NCBI GenBank assembly: GCA_029557395.1
Contig: JAKQIK010000006.1
Location: 1-5,511, forward strand
Length of the DNA: 5,511 bases
Source of the DNA: a bacterium
GTDB taxonomy: Bacteria; Patescibacteriota; Saccharimonadia; Saccharimonadales; JACDBH01
Direction: 5' to 3'
Shown here in pieces: positions 1-5,507 of the stretch. The notes beneath the pieces were generated by a model. That model saw only the letters and a program-made list of their open reading frames with translations. It had not been told where the DNA came from and ran no database searches. Position 1 is the first letter of the stretch, and each line of letters opens with the position of its first letter. A program made the position numbers and the translations under genes.

Positions 1-123
1 GCAAAGGCTGGTTTTTTCTGGCGGGGCGCGTTTTGGCTTTGTCAAAACGGGCGGCGGGGCTTGTGTCCGTCAGACATTGCGCTCAAAATAGGTTCGGACT
101 TGCGAATAGTAGTCCACCAGACA
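1..123. other. GC-rich segment with no supported gene, cut by the window edge
   Basis: The first 60 bases are about 62% GC, the next 60 about 48%, and the following 120 only about 23%. All three + frames are open at the left edge: frame 1 runs to a TAA at 181-183, frame 2 to a TAG at 89-91 and frame 3 to a TGA at 168-170. It may therefore hold the 3' end of a gene, but none of the three translations looks like a protein I recognise, and frames 1 and 3 run straight through the terminator hairpin. It contains a small hairpin (29-35 pairing with 43-49, loop of 7) and an inverted pair GGACT/AGTCC (96-100, 111-115). A structured RNA 3' end or the tail of an upstream mRNA are both possible. Confidence 0.35.
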
Positions 124-150
124 AAAAAACTGTCAATAGGACAGTTTTTT
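124..150 (+). terminator. Intrinsic (Rho-independent) terminator, potentially bidirectional
   Basis: AAAAAACTGTC (124-134) and GACAGTTTTTT (140-150) are perfect inverted complements, giving an 11-bp stem with a 5-nt loop. The arm ends in six T on the + strand and, by symmetry, in a T run on the - strand (T7 opposite 123-129). Only five of the stem pairs form the CTGTC/GACAG core; the rest are A-T. It most likely ends a transcript coming from left of the window and isolates the fibre-gene promoter from read-through. Confidence 0.8.
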
Positions 151-198
151 ACTATTTACGACATTTTTGATAAACATATTTAACACCTACAAAAATAA

Positions 199-227
199 TT
201 CTTTTAACTTATGCTTTTTGCTATAAT
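199..227 (+). promoter_or_regulatory. Sigma-70-type extended -10 promoter for the fibre gene
   Basis: A perfect TATAAT at 222-227 is preceded by TGC at 219-221, forming a TGnTATAAT extended -10. A weak -35 (TTCTTT, 199-204) lies 17 bases upstream. The surroundings are about 23% GC. Transcription would start near 234, leaving an untranslated leader of about 140 nt before the GTG at 373. The extended -10 can compensate for the poor -35. Confidence 0.75.
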
Positions 228-246
228 AAGCTCAAGTAATAACATA

Positions 247-350
247 AGGTAATTTGTTTGGTAAATACAGAGGTCAAAAACTATTCTTATTTGGACATAG
301 CGTGTGATTTTCATGCTATGCATATTGCCTATACAAACAAAAACTTACCT
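247..350 (+). promoter_or_regulatory. Predicted structured 5' leader of the fibre mRNA
   Basis: AGGTAA (247-252) can pair with TTACCT (345-350), and the adjoining TTTGTTTG (253-260) with CAAACAAA (334-341). The two helices are collinear and separated only by a 3-nt bulge (342-344), for 14 bp in total. The enclosed 73 nt hold a 9-bp hairpin (296-320) and a weaker stem-loop around 273-296. The closing helix ends 11 bases before the ribosome binding site. I do not recognise a known riboswitch, T-box or protein-binding leader. It could affect mRNA stability or translation, but that is inference from base pairing in one sequence. Confidence 0.45.
296..320 (+). promoter_or_regulatory. Hairpin inside the fibre leader
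   Basis: CATAGCGTG (296-304) pairs with CATGCTATG (312-320) over nine positions, one of them G-U (302-314), with a 7-nt loop TGATTTT. There is no T tract after it, so it is not a simple terminator. It sits as the central arm inside the long-range 247-260/334-350 helix. Confidence 0.55.
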
Positions 351-361
351 ACAACTACCAT

Positions 362-366
362 AAGGG
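362..366 (+). promoter_or_regulatory. Ribosome binding site that sets the GTG start of the fibre gene
   Basis: AAGGG lies six bases before GTG at 373. An in-frame TAA at 361-363 excludes any earlier start. The next in-frame ATG (around 547) would remove the membrane segment. Bases 367-377 (CTCAC-C-GTGAG) form a one-base-centred palindrome over the start codon. Confidence 0.75.
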
Positions 367-372
367 CTCACC

Positions 373-3276
373 GTGAGTAATATTCCTCAAAATACTGTAG
401 ATAGCTCTCGCAAAAATACAAACCATAATATTCGTGTAGTATTGCTAATATTAATAATATTGGCCGTCTTATCTGGCGTATTCTTCGCCTTTTTACTTGC
501 TAAAAATAGGCATCAATCCAATCAGTTGCTAACCGTTCAAAATAATATGCAACAGGCACTTGATAACGAAAAACAACTGCAAGACGAACATCTAGAGACT
601 ATGGCGCGAGAAATACGTCAGCTCAGACAAGACCAAAAAGATGATATTTCTAAGCAACTTCAGGATCAGTACGACCAGATAGTCCAGCGCCTAGAAACTT
701 TGTCTAAGTCTGATAACGGATCCGTCTCGACTGTAGCAAATGACCTGCTAGCACAACTGTCTAATCAAGCTGGCGACGGGATAGGAATAAGTGGCCCAAA
801 CAATACGACCATCACTAACAAAGGAGTCATCACTATTAACAACAAATCTGGTGATGTTTCGTTGCAGGGAGTGCCAAATCAGACTACTGTCACACAAAAC
901 GGCAATACAATCGCCGTAGGTACTGCCCAGGATATTTCCCAAACATCAAATCCAACCTTCAACAATCAGACTCTCACTGGCAACCAAACTGTTCAGGGTT
1001 CGGTCGCAGCAGGTGGGCTCAATATCGGCTCGACTGGCACACAAAACGGCTATCAGATTTGTGATAGTTCAAACAATTGTGGATATTCTGGCGCTGGATA
1101 CTCGTTTGTCCAGGGCGGCAACAGCTATGGAGCGCCGGCCAATCTCGGTACCAACGATAATAACCCACTTCATATTCGCACAAATGGCTCAACTCGAATT
1201 ACGGTAGATGGATCTGGCAATACAAATTTCACGGGTGATGTGTATTCTGGAGGCATAATTAGCGGTGATGGCTCTGGCCTTACCAGTATAAATGCCAATA
1301 GCCTAAGTAGTGGCACAGTATCAGATACTAGGCTATCAAGCAATGTAACCGTTCAAGGCAATACGTTCAATGGAGCAAGCCAACTGGTCCAACTAACCGC
1401 AGGCGGCCTACTACCTGCCCTAGATGGCTCTAACTTACAAAATGTCGACGCTTCGTCACTAGGTGGTCAATCAGCCAGCTACTACACTAACGCTAGTAAT
1501 ATTTCAAACGGCACACTGGGTGACAACAGATTGTCCTCTAATATTGCCCTAAAAAACTCTACAAATACCTTCACTGGTACCAACAATTTTGCCGGCATTA
1601 CAGCAACCGGCATTTTGCAAAATGGCTATCAAGTCTGCGATGCTAGTAATAATTGTAATTATGCTACTAGCAGTGGATCTGGTAGCTATGTCTGGAATGG
1701 CACTAGCCTTCAGGTTGCAAACTTTAACATCCAGAGTGCTAGTTCTAGCTCGGTTGGGGCTATAATTCAGGGGGCGAGTGGTCAAACTGCCAATCTACAG
1801 GAATGGCGCAACAGTAGTAACGAGCTAACGTCGTACTTTAGTGCCGATGGTCAGAGTTTGGTCGTAGGTAAGCTAGCTACTTCAGGAGCTACTGGTACTT
1901 TGACTCTTAGGGGATCGTACAACGGTGGAAGTACGGCATTAACTATTATGAGTGGAGGTTCAGATGCGTATATCGTGCAGTCTGGGAGCAATAATTCACT
2001 AGAGATTGGTACCGCTGGCTTTCATGGAGTCATTTTTCGTGCAAATAATGTTCGAGTTGGTCAATTTAACGGCTCAGGATTGCGCGTTGGCGGTGCTGCC
2101 GGCAGTATAAATGCTCAATTGCATGTATATAATCAAAGCGCAGGTCGTATCGGAGCGATTATTCAGGGAGCTTCCGGCCAAACTGCGGATTTGCAACAGT
2201 GGCAAAACAGTAGTGGCAGTACTATAGCCTCAATTCAGGCAAATGGTTCTTATTATTCTCCAAGCGCACCAATTAAATTAGGCTTTAATCAGTTTTTACA
2301 GGGTGAATATTCTGGTGGTGGCAGTTTTGTGAACCTTATTGGTAGGGGTGGCGGAAATGATATTTTTGTCGGGGACACAACACGTGACATTGTTGTGCAA
2401 GGGATGAATTACGTTCAGATAGGTCCCGGGTCTAATGGGATTATGTTATATTCCACAGAAGTACGTAGACGCGGCTCTTTCGGCCAACTAGGTACTGGTA
2501 GCGTCCCCTGGAATGCTTTGTACCTACAAAGCTCTACGTCAACCGCAACACCGCTTTTTGTAAAAGGTGCTAGTGCCCAAACTGCGGACTTGCAACAGTG
2601 GCAAGATGCTAGCGGTGCAACGCTATCTTCTATGGATAATTTAGGTCGATTAAAAATAGGTACAACAGCTAGTAATAATGCCCTCGTTACGCTACGAAGC
2701 TCCAGCACTCCTACTGGCACACCACTTGAGGGAATGGGCGTAATTCGTATCAATAGATTATCAGATGATGGTGGAGTTCTCTCAAACTCCAGCGGGGCTA
2801 TCGAATACGGTAATAGTAGCGTAAGGACATACAGAAGTAACAATACCTTTATAGTAAATGCTTATGACGGTACGGAAGTAAACAATACTGCAGGTACTTT
2901 AAGCGCTACAGTATTAAAAGTTAAAGGTATCGCAGGTCAAACAGGAGATCTATTGCAGTTACAGAATTCATCTGGGGTTGCTTTGGCGAAGTTTGATGCT
3001 GGTGGTAATTTGACTGTTAAAAACGCTAATATAGAAGGGGCGTATATTACCTTTAGTAATAATATGCGAGGATATAATATAGCGGTTTCGGCTTCGGCTA
3101 CATCGCAAACGGTCAGTTTTGGAACAGCACACTCAGACGCTAATTATGCAGTGTTCTGTACGCCAGACTGGAACACTACTTGCTATGTTACCAACAAGAC
3201 GGTCAATGGATTTACACTGAATTACGGCACACCTGCACCAGCCAGTCAGCTTGTTGATTGGTTTGTAGCCAGATAA
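373..3276 (+). CDS. Membrane-anchored, tail-fibre-like surface protein with repeated stalk modules
   Basis: A 967-residue protein, probably an extracellular stalk or adhesin, not matched to a named gene. Residues 1-20 are short and polar with several basic residues. Residues 21-43 are one hydrophobic membrane segment (IRVVLLILIILAVLSGVFFA) with no signal-peptidase site evident, so an N-in/C-out anchor is likely. Residues about 48-112 are rich in Gln, Asp and Leu and look like a coiled coil. From about 135 onward the protein is Gly/Ser/Thr/Asn-rich and beta-prone, with phrases familiar from phage tail fibres (NLGTNDNNPLHIRTNGSTR at 257-275; GDGSGLTSINANSL at 298-311). Three repeat families lie within it: a C-x5-C module (201-239, 400-431), an SGT-x-x-D-x-RLSSN module (311-327, 377-393) and a GASGQTADLQQW module in four copies (from 461, 593, 726 and 846). 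Residues 886-967 form a distinct C-terminal domain ending in VDWFVAR, resembling H-type-lectin-like tips in CPR proteins. By analogy with fibres it may be trimeric. Role in attachment is inference. A prophage tail fibre is the alternative, but the membrane anchor and lack of phage neighbours argue against it. Confidence 0.85.
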   Translation: MSNIPQNTVDSSRKNTNHNIRVVLLILIILAVLSGVFFAFLLAKNRHQSNQLLTVQNNMQQALDNEKQLQDEHLETMAREIRQLRQDQKDDISKQLQDQYDQIVQRLETLSKSDNGSVSTVANDLLAQLSNQAGDGIGISGPNNTTITNKGVITINNKSGDVSLQGVPNQTTVTQNGNTIAVGTAQDISQTSNPTFNNQTLTGNQTVQGSVAAGGLNIGSTGTQNGYQICDSSNNCGYSGAGYSFVQGGNSYGAPANLGTNDNNPLHIRTNGSTRITVDGSGNTNFTGDVYSGGIISGDGSGLTSINANSLSSGTVSDTRLSSNVTVQGNTFNGASQLVQLTAGGLLPALDGSNLQNVDASSLGGQSASYYTNASNISNGTLGDNRLSSNIALKNSTNTFTGTNNFAGITATGILQNGYQVCDASNNCNYATSSGSGSYVWNGTSLQVANFNIQSASSSSVGAIIQGASGQTANLQEWRNSSNELTSYFSADGQSLVVGKLATSGATGTLTLRGSYNGGSTALTIMSGGSDAYIVQSGSNNSLEIGTAGFHGVIFRANNVRVGQFNGSGLRVGGAAGSINAQLHVYNQSAGRIGAIIQGASGQTADLQQWQNSSGSTIASIQANGSYYSPSAPIKLGFNQFLQGEYSGGGSFVNLIGRGGGNDIFVGDTTRDIVVQGMNYVQIGPGSNGIMLYSTEVRRRGSFGQLGTGSVPWNALYLQSSTSTATPLFVKGASAQTADLQQWQDASGATLSSMDNLGRLKIGTTASNNALVTLRSSSTPTGTPLEGMGVIRINRLSDDGGVLSNSSGAIEYGNSSVRTYRSNNTFIVNAYDGTEVNNTAGTLSATVLKVKGIAGQTGDLLQLQNSSGVALAKFDAGGNLTVKNANIEGAYITFSNNMRGYNIAVSASATSQTVSFGTAHSDANYAVFCTPDWNTTCYVTNKTVNGFTLNYGTPAPASQLVDWFVAR
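973..1089 (+). repeat. Cys-loop module, copy 1 (residues 201-239)
   Basis: It begins LTGNQTVQGSVAAGG and ends QNGYQICDSSNNCGY. Cys230 and Cys236 are separated by five residues. It matches copy 2 in the opening TG motif, the central Gly/Ala pattern and the closing QNGYQ-[IV]-CD-[SA]-SNNC-[GN]-Y. The pair could form a small disulfide loop outside the cell. Confidence 0.65.
1303..1353 (+). repeat. SGT/RLSSN module, copy 1 (residues 311-327)
   Basis: LSSGTVSDTRLSSNVTV aligns without gaps to the copy at residues 377-393, 66 residues further on. The pattern S-x-G-T-[VL]-x-D-x-RLSSN is typical of beta-rich phage-fibre stems (family knowledge, from memory). Confidence 0.65.
1501..1551 (+). repeat. 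SGT/RLSSN module, copy 2 (residues 377-393)
   Basis: ISNGTLGDNRLSSNIAL is the second copy. It is preceded by GGQSASYYTNASN, another phrase common in phage tail fibres, and followed at once by the second Cys-loop module. Confidence 0.65.
1570..1665 (+). repeat. Cys-loop module, copy 2 (residues 400-431)
   Basis: It begins FTGTNNFAGITATG and ends LQNGYQVCDASNNCNY-A. Cys422 and Cys428 repeat the C-x5-C spacing of copy 1. A flexible Ser/Gly stretch (SSGSGS) follows, then the first GASGQTA module. Confidence 0.65.
1753..1872 (+). repeat. GASGQTA module, copy 1 (residues 461-500)
   Basis: VGAIIQGASGQTANLQEW is followed by RNSSNELTSYFSADGQSLVV. It is the most complete copy: a beta strand, the GASGQTA turn, an LQ-x-W strand, an NSS turn and a final DGQSLVVG strand. 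Confidence 0.75.
2149..2259 (+). repeat. GASGQTA module, copy 2 (residues 593-629)
   Basis: IGAIIQGASGQTADLQQW, then QNSSGSTIASIQANGSYY. It starts 132 residues after copy 1. Bases 2178-2205 match bases 2577-2604 of copy 3 at 27 of 28 positions. Confidence 0.75.
2548..2661 (+). repeat. GASGQTA module, copy 3 (residues 726-763)
   Basis: TPLFVKGASAQTADLQQW, then QDASGATLSSMDNLGRLKIG. It starts 133 residues after copy 2 and shares near-identical DNA with it over the QTADLQQWQ codons. Confidence 0.75.
2908..3021 (+). repeat. GASGQTA module, copy 4 (residues 846-883)
   Basis: TVLKVKGIAGQTGDLLQL, then QNSSGVALAKFDAGGNLTV. It is the most diverged copy (Ile for Ala, Gly for Ala, Leu for Trp), starts 120 residues after copy 3 and leads into the C-terminal domain. 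Confidence 0.7.
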
Positions 3277-3304
3277 AACCATGGCATAAAACACTAATAT
3301 TTCG

Positions 3305-3310
3305 TATAAT
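3305..3310 (+). promoter_or_regulatory. Putative -10 box for the small membrane protein gene
   Basis: A perfect TATAAT lies 30 bases before the ATG, which would give a leader of about 24 nt. No convincing -35 is seen at 17 bases (TGGCAT, 3282-3287), and there is no TGn extension. No terminator is visible between 3276 and here, so read-through from the fibre gene is also likely. Confidence 0.45.
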
Positions 3311-3330
3311 AAAGATAAGCTAAATGAACG

Positions 3331-3335
3331 AGGGG
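3331..3335 (+). promoter_or_regulatory. Ribosome binding site of the small membrane protein gene
   Basis: AGGGG lies five bases before the ATG at 3341, a strong Shine-Dalgarno match that supports this start. Confidence 0.8.
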
Positions 3336-3340
3336 AATTA

Positions 3341-3856
3341 ATGGATCAAATCAGGAGACAACCTCCTAAAAAAACTAGTACTACGACCGAGCCTACAGAG
3401 GCTGATAGACCTGTAGCATTACCACCAAAGAAAAAATCAAAACGTGGCAAATGGATACTTATTAGTGTTTTTATAGTTCTTTTCGTAATAATTATTGCAG
3501 GTATCGGTACTGTTTACATCATTAAGCATAACAATAAAGATATCAGCCTTGTCGGTGTGAAGTCCGACAAATACCAAGCACTATTTTTGACAAACGGCCA
3601 GGTGTATTTTGGCAAACTAGCTCAGTCTGACCAAGAAACAATCAAAATCTCAGACATATACTACCTACAGATTCAGCAACCAGTTCAACCCAAAGAAGAA
3701 AAACAACAAGGTGAAACCCAGCTCATCAAGCTAGGCGAAGAATTGCACGGCCCAGAAGATGAAATGTACATAGACCGCGATCAAGTTTTATTCTGGGAAA
3801 ATCTCAAAGATAATAGCCAAGTATCTGAAGCTATCAAGGCTTACAAAAAGCAGTAA
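3341..3856 (+). CDS. Conserved CPR single-pass membrane protein of unknown function
   Basis: A 171-residue protein. Residues 1-37 are polar and strongly basic with Pro/Thr-rich parts (PPKKTSTTTEPTE at 8-20, PPKKKSKRGK at 28-37), fitting a cytoplasmic N-terminus by the positive-inside rule. Residues 38-61 are one membrane helix (WILISVFIVLFVIIIAGIGT). Residues 62-171 should be extracytoplasmic. They contain a compact beta-like segment (YQALFLTNGQVYFGKL, 78-93; IKISDIYYLQIQ, 101-112), a Gln/Glu/Lys-rich linker (113-126), and a well-formed C-terminal segment (IKLGEELHGPEDEMYI, 129-144; RDQVLFWENLKD, 146-157). I recognise this combination as a family common in Saccharibacteria and other CPR bacteria, but know no function for it. 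It starts 64 bases after the fibre gene on the same strand, so co-expression is plausible. No catalytic motif is apparent. Confidence 0.85.
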   Translation: MDQIRRQPPKKTSTTTEPTEADRPVALPPKKKSKRGKWILISVFIVLFVIIIAGIGTVYIIKHNNKDISLVGVKSDKYQALFLTNGQVYFGKLAQSDQETIKISDIYYLQIQQPVQPKEEKQQGETQLIKLGEELHGPEDEMYIDRDQVLFWENLKDNSQVSEAIKAYKKQ

Positions 3857-3869
3857 AAAAAATTACACT
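3857..3869. other. Convergent intergenic gap
   Basis: Thirteen bases separate the TAA of the + strand membrane protein gene from the TAA of the - strand oxidase gene. A run of eight A (3855-3862, overlapping the stop codon) gives a T8 run on the - strand just past the oxidase stop, flanked by a 4-bp GTAA/TTAC pair. I see no convincing GC stem before the T run, so this is at best a weak terminator, and the two mRNAs may overlap at their 3' ends. Confidence 0.5.
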
Positions 3870-5507
3870 TTAGGTTCTAGGAAGATGATCGTAGATGTGA
3901 GAAAGTGAGTATTCACTTCTGAGCAAAGGCTTAATATCATCTATACCAACACCGACTTTGACACCCGGATTCATAGTACCATGTGGGTCAAAGATAGATT
4001 TTACCTGCTCAAACAGTTGATAGACATCTTCACCATATTCTTGTGCCAAAAACGGAGCTCTGATTCTACCGTCGCCATTTTGAGCACTAATTGATCCGCC
4101 TAGTGCAATGACGATTTCATAATATTCTTTCATAATTTTGAATATTTTTTGCCTATCACCAACTTGCCCGACATTTAATATAGGCATCACATGCACACTG
4201 CCCGTACCCAGAGACCCCCATGCTGCAACATCTAATTTGTGCTTGTTAAATAGTTCATAGATCATGTTGATAAAATCACCAACCTTTTCTACCGGCACAA
4301 TTCCGTCTTCGATAATAGGCAATGCCCTCGCCTCACCCTTGCTATGACCGACTACAGCTGATGCTGCATATCTTATTTTCCAATAATCAACCTGTTTTTC
4401 TATATCTTCTTCTACCTTGAATGTACCAGAATTACTTTCGATAATCTTTTTGGTTTTTTTAATCATCTTCTTGCGAACCCTTGCGTTCGTATCATCAAAC
4501 TCGATTAGTAACAAAATCTTGCTAAATGGTTTTTCTAGCACACCTTTGAGGTGATTGGGATTGATTGTATCTACAAAATTTAGCAAATGTTCATCAACCA
4601 TCTCTATAGCACTTGGTATTGAAGGCAGATTTCTTAGTTTTATAACAGCTTCAGTCGCAGATTCGATAGAATCAAACTCAGCTACTACCAAGGTCGGGTT
4701 TGGAATATGTATGTCAGTATCAATCACTGCCTCGGTTACAATTGCCAACGTACCCTGAGAACCAACTATTAGTGGTGTCAGATCAAATGAGCCGTCTTTG
4801 CGTTTTACATCGGCCAAAGCATAGCCAGATGAATTATTGACTACATCTTTCTGTGATTTTTCGATAATATCTTTGTTTTGTTCTATCAAATCATCAAGAG
4901 CACGGTAAATATCGCCCTCCATACTACTGAGGCCAAGTTTTTTGTTTAGTTCACGCTTACTGATACGGCGAGTTTCAATAACTTCACCGTTGGCCAACAC
5001 TACACGTAGAGCGCGAACAAACTGTCTTGTAGAGCCATATTTTAGACTTTTTTCACCACTTGCGTTATTAGCAATTGCCCCGCCAATGGTACTGTATTCT
5101 ATAGAAGCTGGATATGCTGGCAAAAATCTACCATGGGTGTGTAGTGTCTGCTGTAACTTACCATAATTCAATCCAGGCTGGACCGCCGCACTGCCGTTTT
5201 TTGGATCGAGCTCAAGAATCTTGTTCATGTGGGCTGGAAATACCATCAAAATACCCGCACCTAGGGCCGCACCAGTCTGATCAGTACCCGAACCTCTAGC
5301 TGTAATCGGTATAATTTTGCCACGTTCAGCCAATTGCCATGTGAATCTAGTCGCCTTACGTACATCGTTTTCATTCCTAGGATAGATAACGATAGCCGGT
5401 GGTAATGAAAATATACTCGTATCAGTTGCGAAATGACGCCTAGCGTCCGCACCAGTCAAGACCTCGCCGACAAGGTGTTCTTGTAGATAGTGTGCTACCT
5501 TACTCAT
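3870..5507 (-). CDS. FAD-binding oxidase/dehydrogenase of the GlcD / D-lactate dehydrogenase family
   Basis: A 545-residue, apparently soluble flavoprotein of the VAO/PCMH fold, expected to oxidise a 2-hydroxy acid and pass electrons on; the substrate cannot be told from sequence. The FAD_binding_4-like domain spans about 36-265: the phosphate loop PITARGSGTDQTGAALGAG (67-85), STIGGAIANNASGEKSLKYG (139-158), NNSSGYAL (224-231) and IVGSQGTLAIVTEA (247-260). The FAD-oxidase C-terminal domain spans about 268-518 and includes DYWKIRYAASA (374-384), EDGIVPVEKV (400-409) and FDPHGTMNPG (506-515). Family motifs are altered: WGSLGTGSVH (430-439) stands where G-H-x-GDGNLH is usual, and SAQNGDG (474-480) where SGEHGDG is usual. 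There is no fused 4Fe-4S domain and no signal peptide or membrane helix. The ATG lies four bases from the window edge, so promoter and ribosome binding site are unseen; the N-terminus MSKVAHYLQEHL looks natural. Family call is firm, while D-lactate, glycolate or another hydroxy acid all remain possible. Confidence 0.88.
   Translation of the reverse strand: MSKVAHYLQEHLVGEVLTGADARRHFATDTSIFSLPPAIVIYPRNENDVRKATRFTWQLAERGKIIPITARGSGTDQTGAALGAGILMVFPAHMNKILELDPKNGSAAVQPGLNYGKLQQTLHTHGRFLPAYPASIEYSTIGGAIANNASGEKSLKYGSTRQFVRALRVVLANGEVIETRRISKRELNKKLGLSSMEGDIYRALDDLIEQNKDIIEKSQKDVVNNSSGYALADVKRKDGSFDLTPLIVGSQGTLAIVTEAVIDTDIHIPNPTLVVAEFDSIESATEAVIKLRNLPSIPSAIEMVDEHLLNFVDTINPNHLKGVLEKPFSKILLLIEFDDTNARVRKKMIKKTKKIIESNSGTFKVEEDIEKQVDYWKIRYAASAVVGHSKGEARALPIIEDGIVPVEKVGDFINMIYELFNKHKLDVAAWGSLGTGSVHVMPILNVGQVGDRQKIFKIMKEYYEIVIALGGSISAQNGDGRIRAPFLAQEYGEDVYQLFEQVKSIFDPHGTMNPGVKVGVGIDDIKPLLRSEYSLSHIYDHLPRT

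Noticed and set aside
70..117. A short - strand reading frame starting GTG (VDYYSQVRTYFERNV)
   Set aside because: Only 15 residues before TGA, no ribosome binding site, and a stop just upstream inside the terminator. Protein-like in flavour but not supportable as a gene.
91..119. A possible tRNA or tmRNA 3' end (GGTTCG followed by CCACCA)
   Set aside because: With CCA at 117-119, the 17 bases that should form the T arm do not pair (GTTCG against GAATA), and no matching acceptor 5' strand is evident.
1..183. Partial + frame 1 running from the left edge to TAA at 181
   Set aside because: It passes through the terminator hairpin, the other two frames are equally open over the first 90 bases, and the translation matches nothing I recognise.
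291..323. A second promoter in the leader (TTGGAC with TGCTAT at 17 bases)
   Set aside because: The -10 matches only three of six bases and overlaps the hairpin arm; the extended -10 at 219-227 is far better.
367..377. CTCAC-C-GTGAG palindrome over the start codon as a hairpin or operator
   Set aside because: A one-base loop cannot close as an RNA hairpin, and a lone 5-bp half-site is too short to support an operator call.
2415..2843. Antisense 142-residue reading frame within the fibre gene
   Set aside because: It lies wholly opposite a convincing repeat-bearing coding frame, has no recognisable domain, and reflects composition of the sense strand.
373..3276. Recoded UGA (Gly) lineage
   Set aside because: A 967-residue Gly-rich frame with no internal TGA and normal TAA stops in all three genes is best explained by the standard bacterial code.
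3259..3281. Hairpin TGGTTT/AAACCA over the fibre stop codon as a terminator
   Set aside because: A 6-bp stem with an 11-nt loop and no T tract after it.
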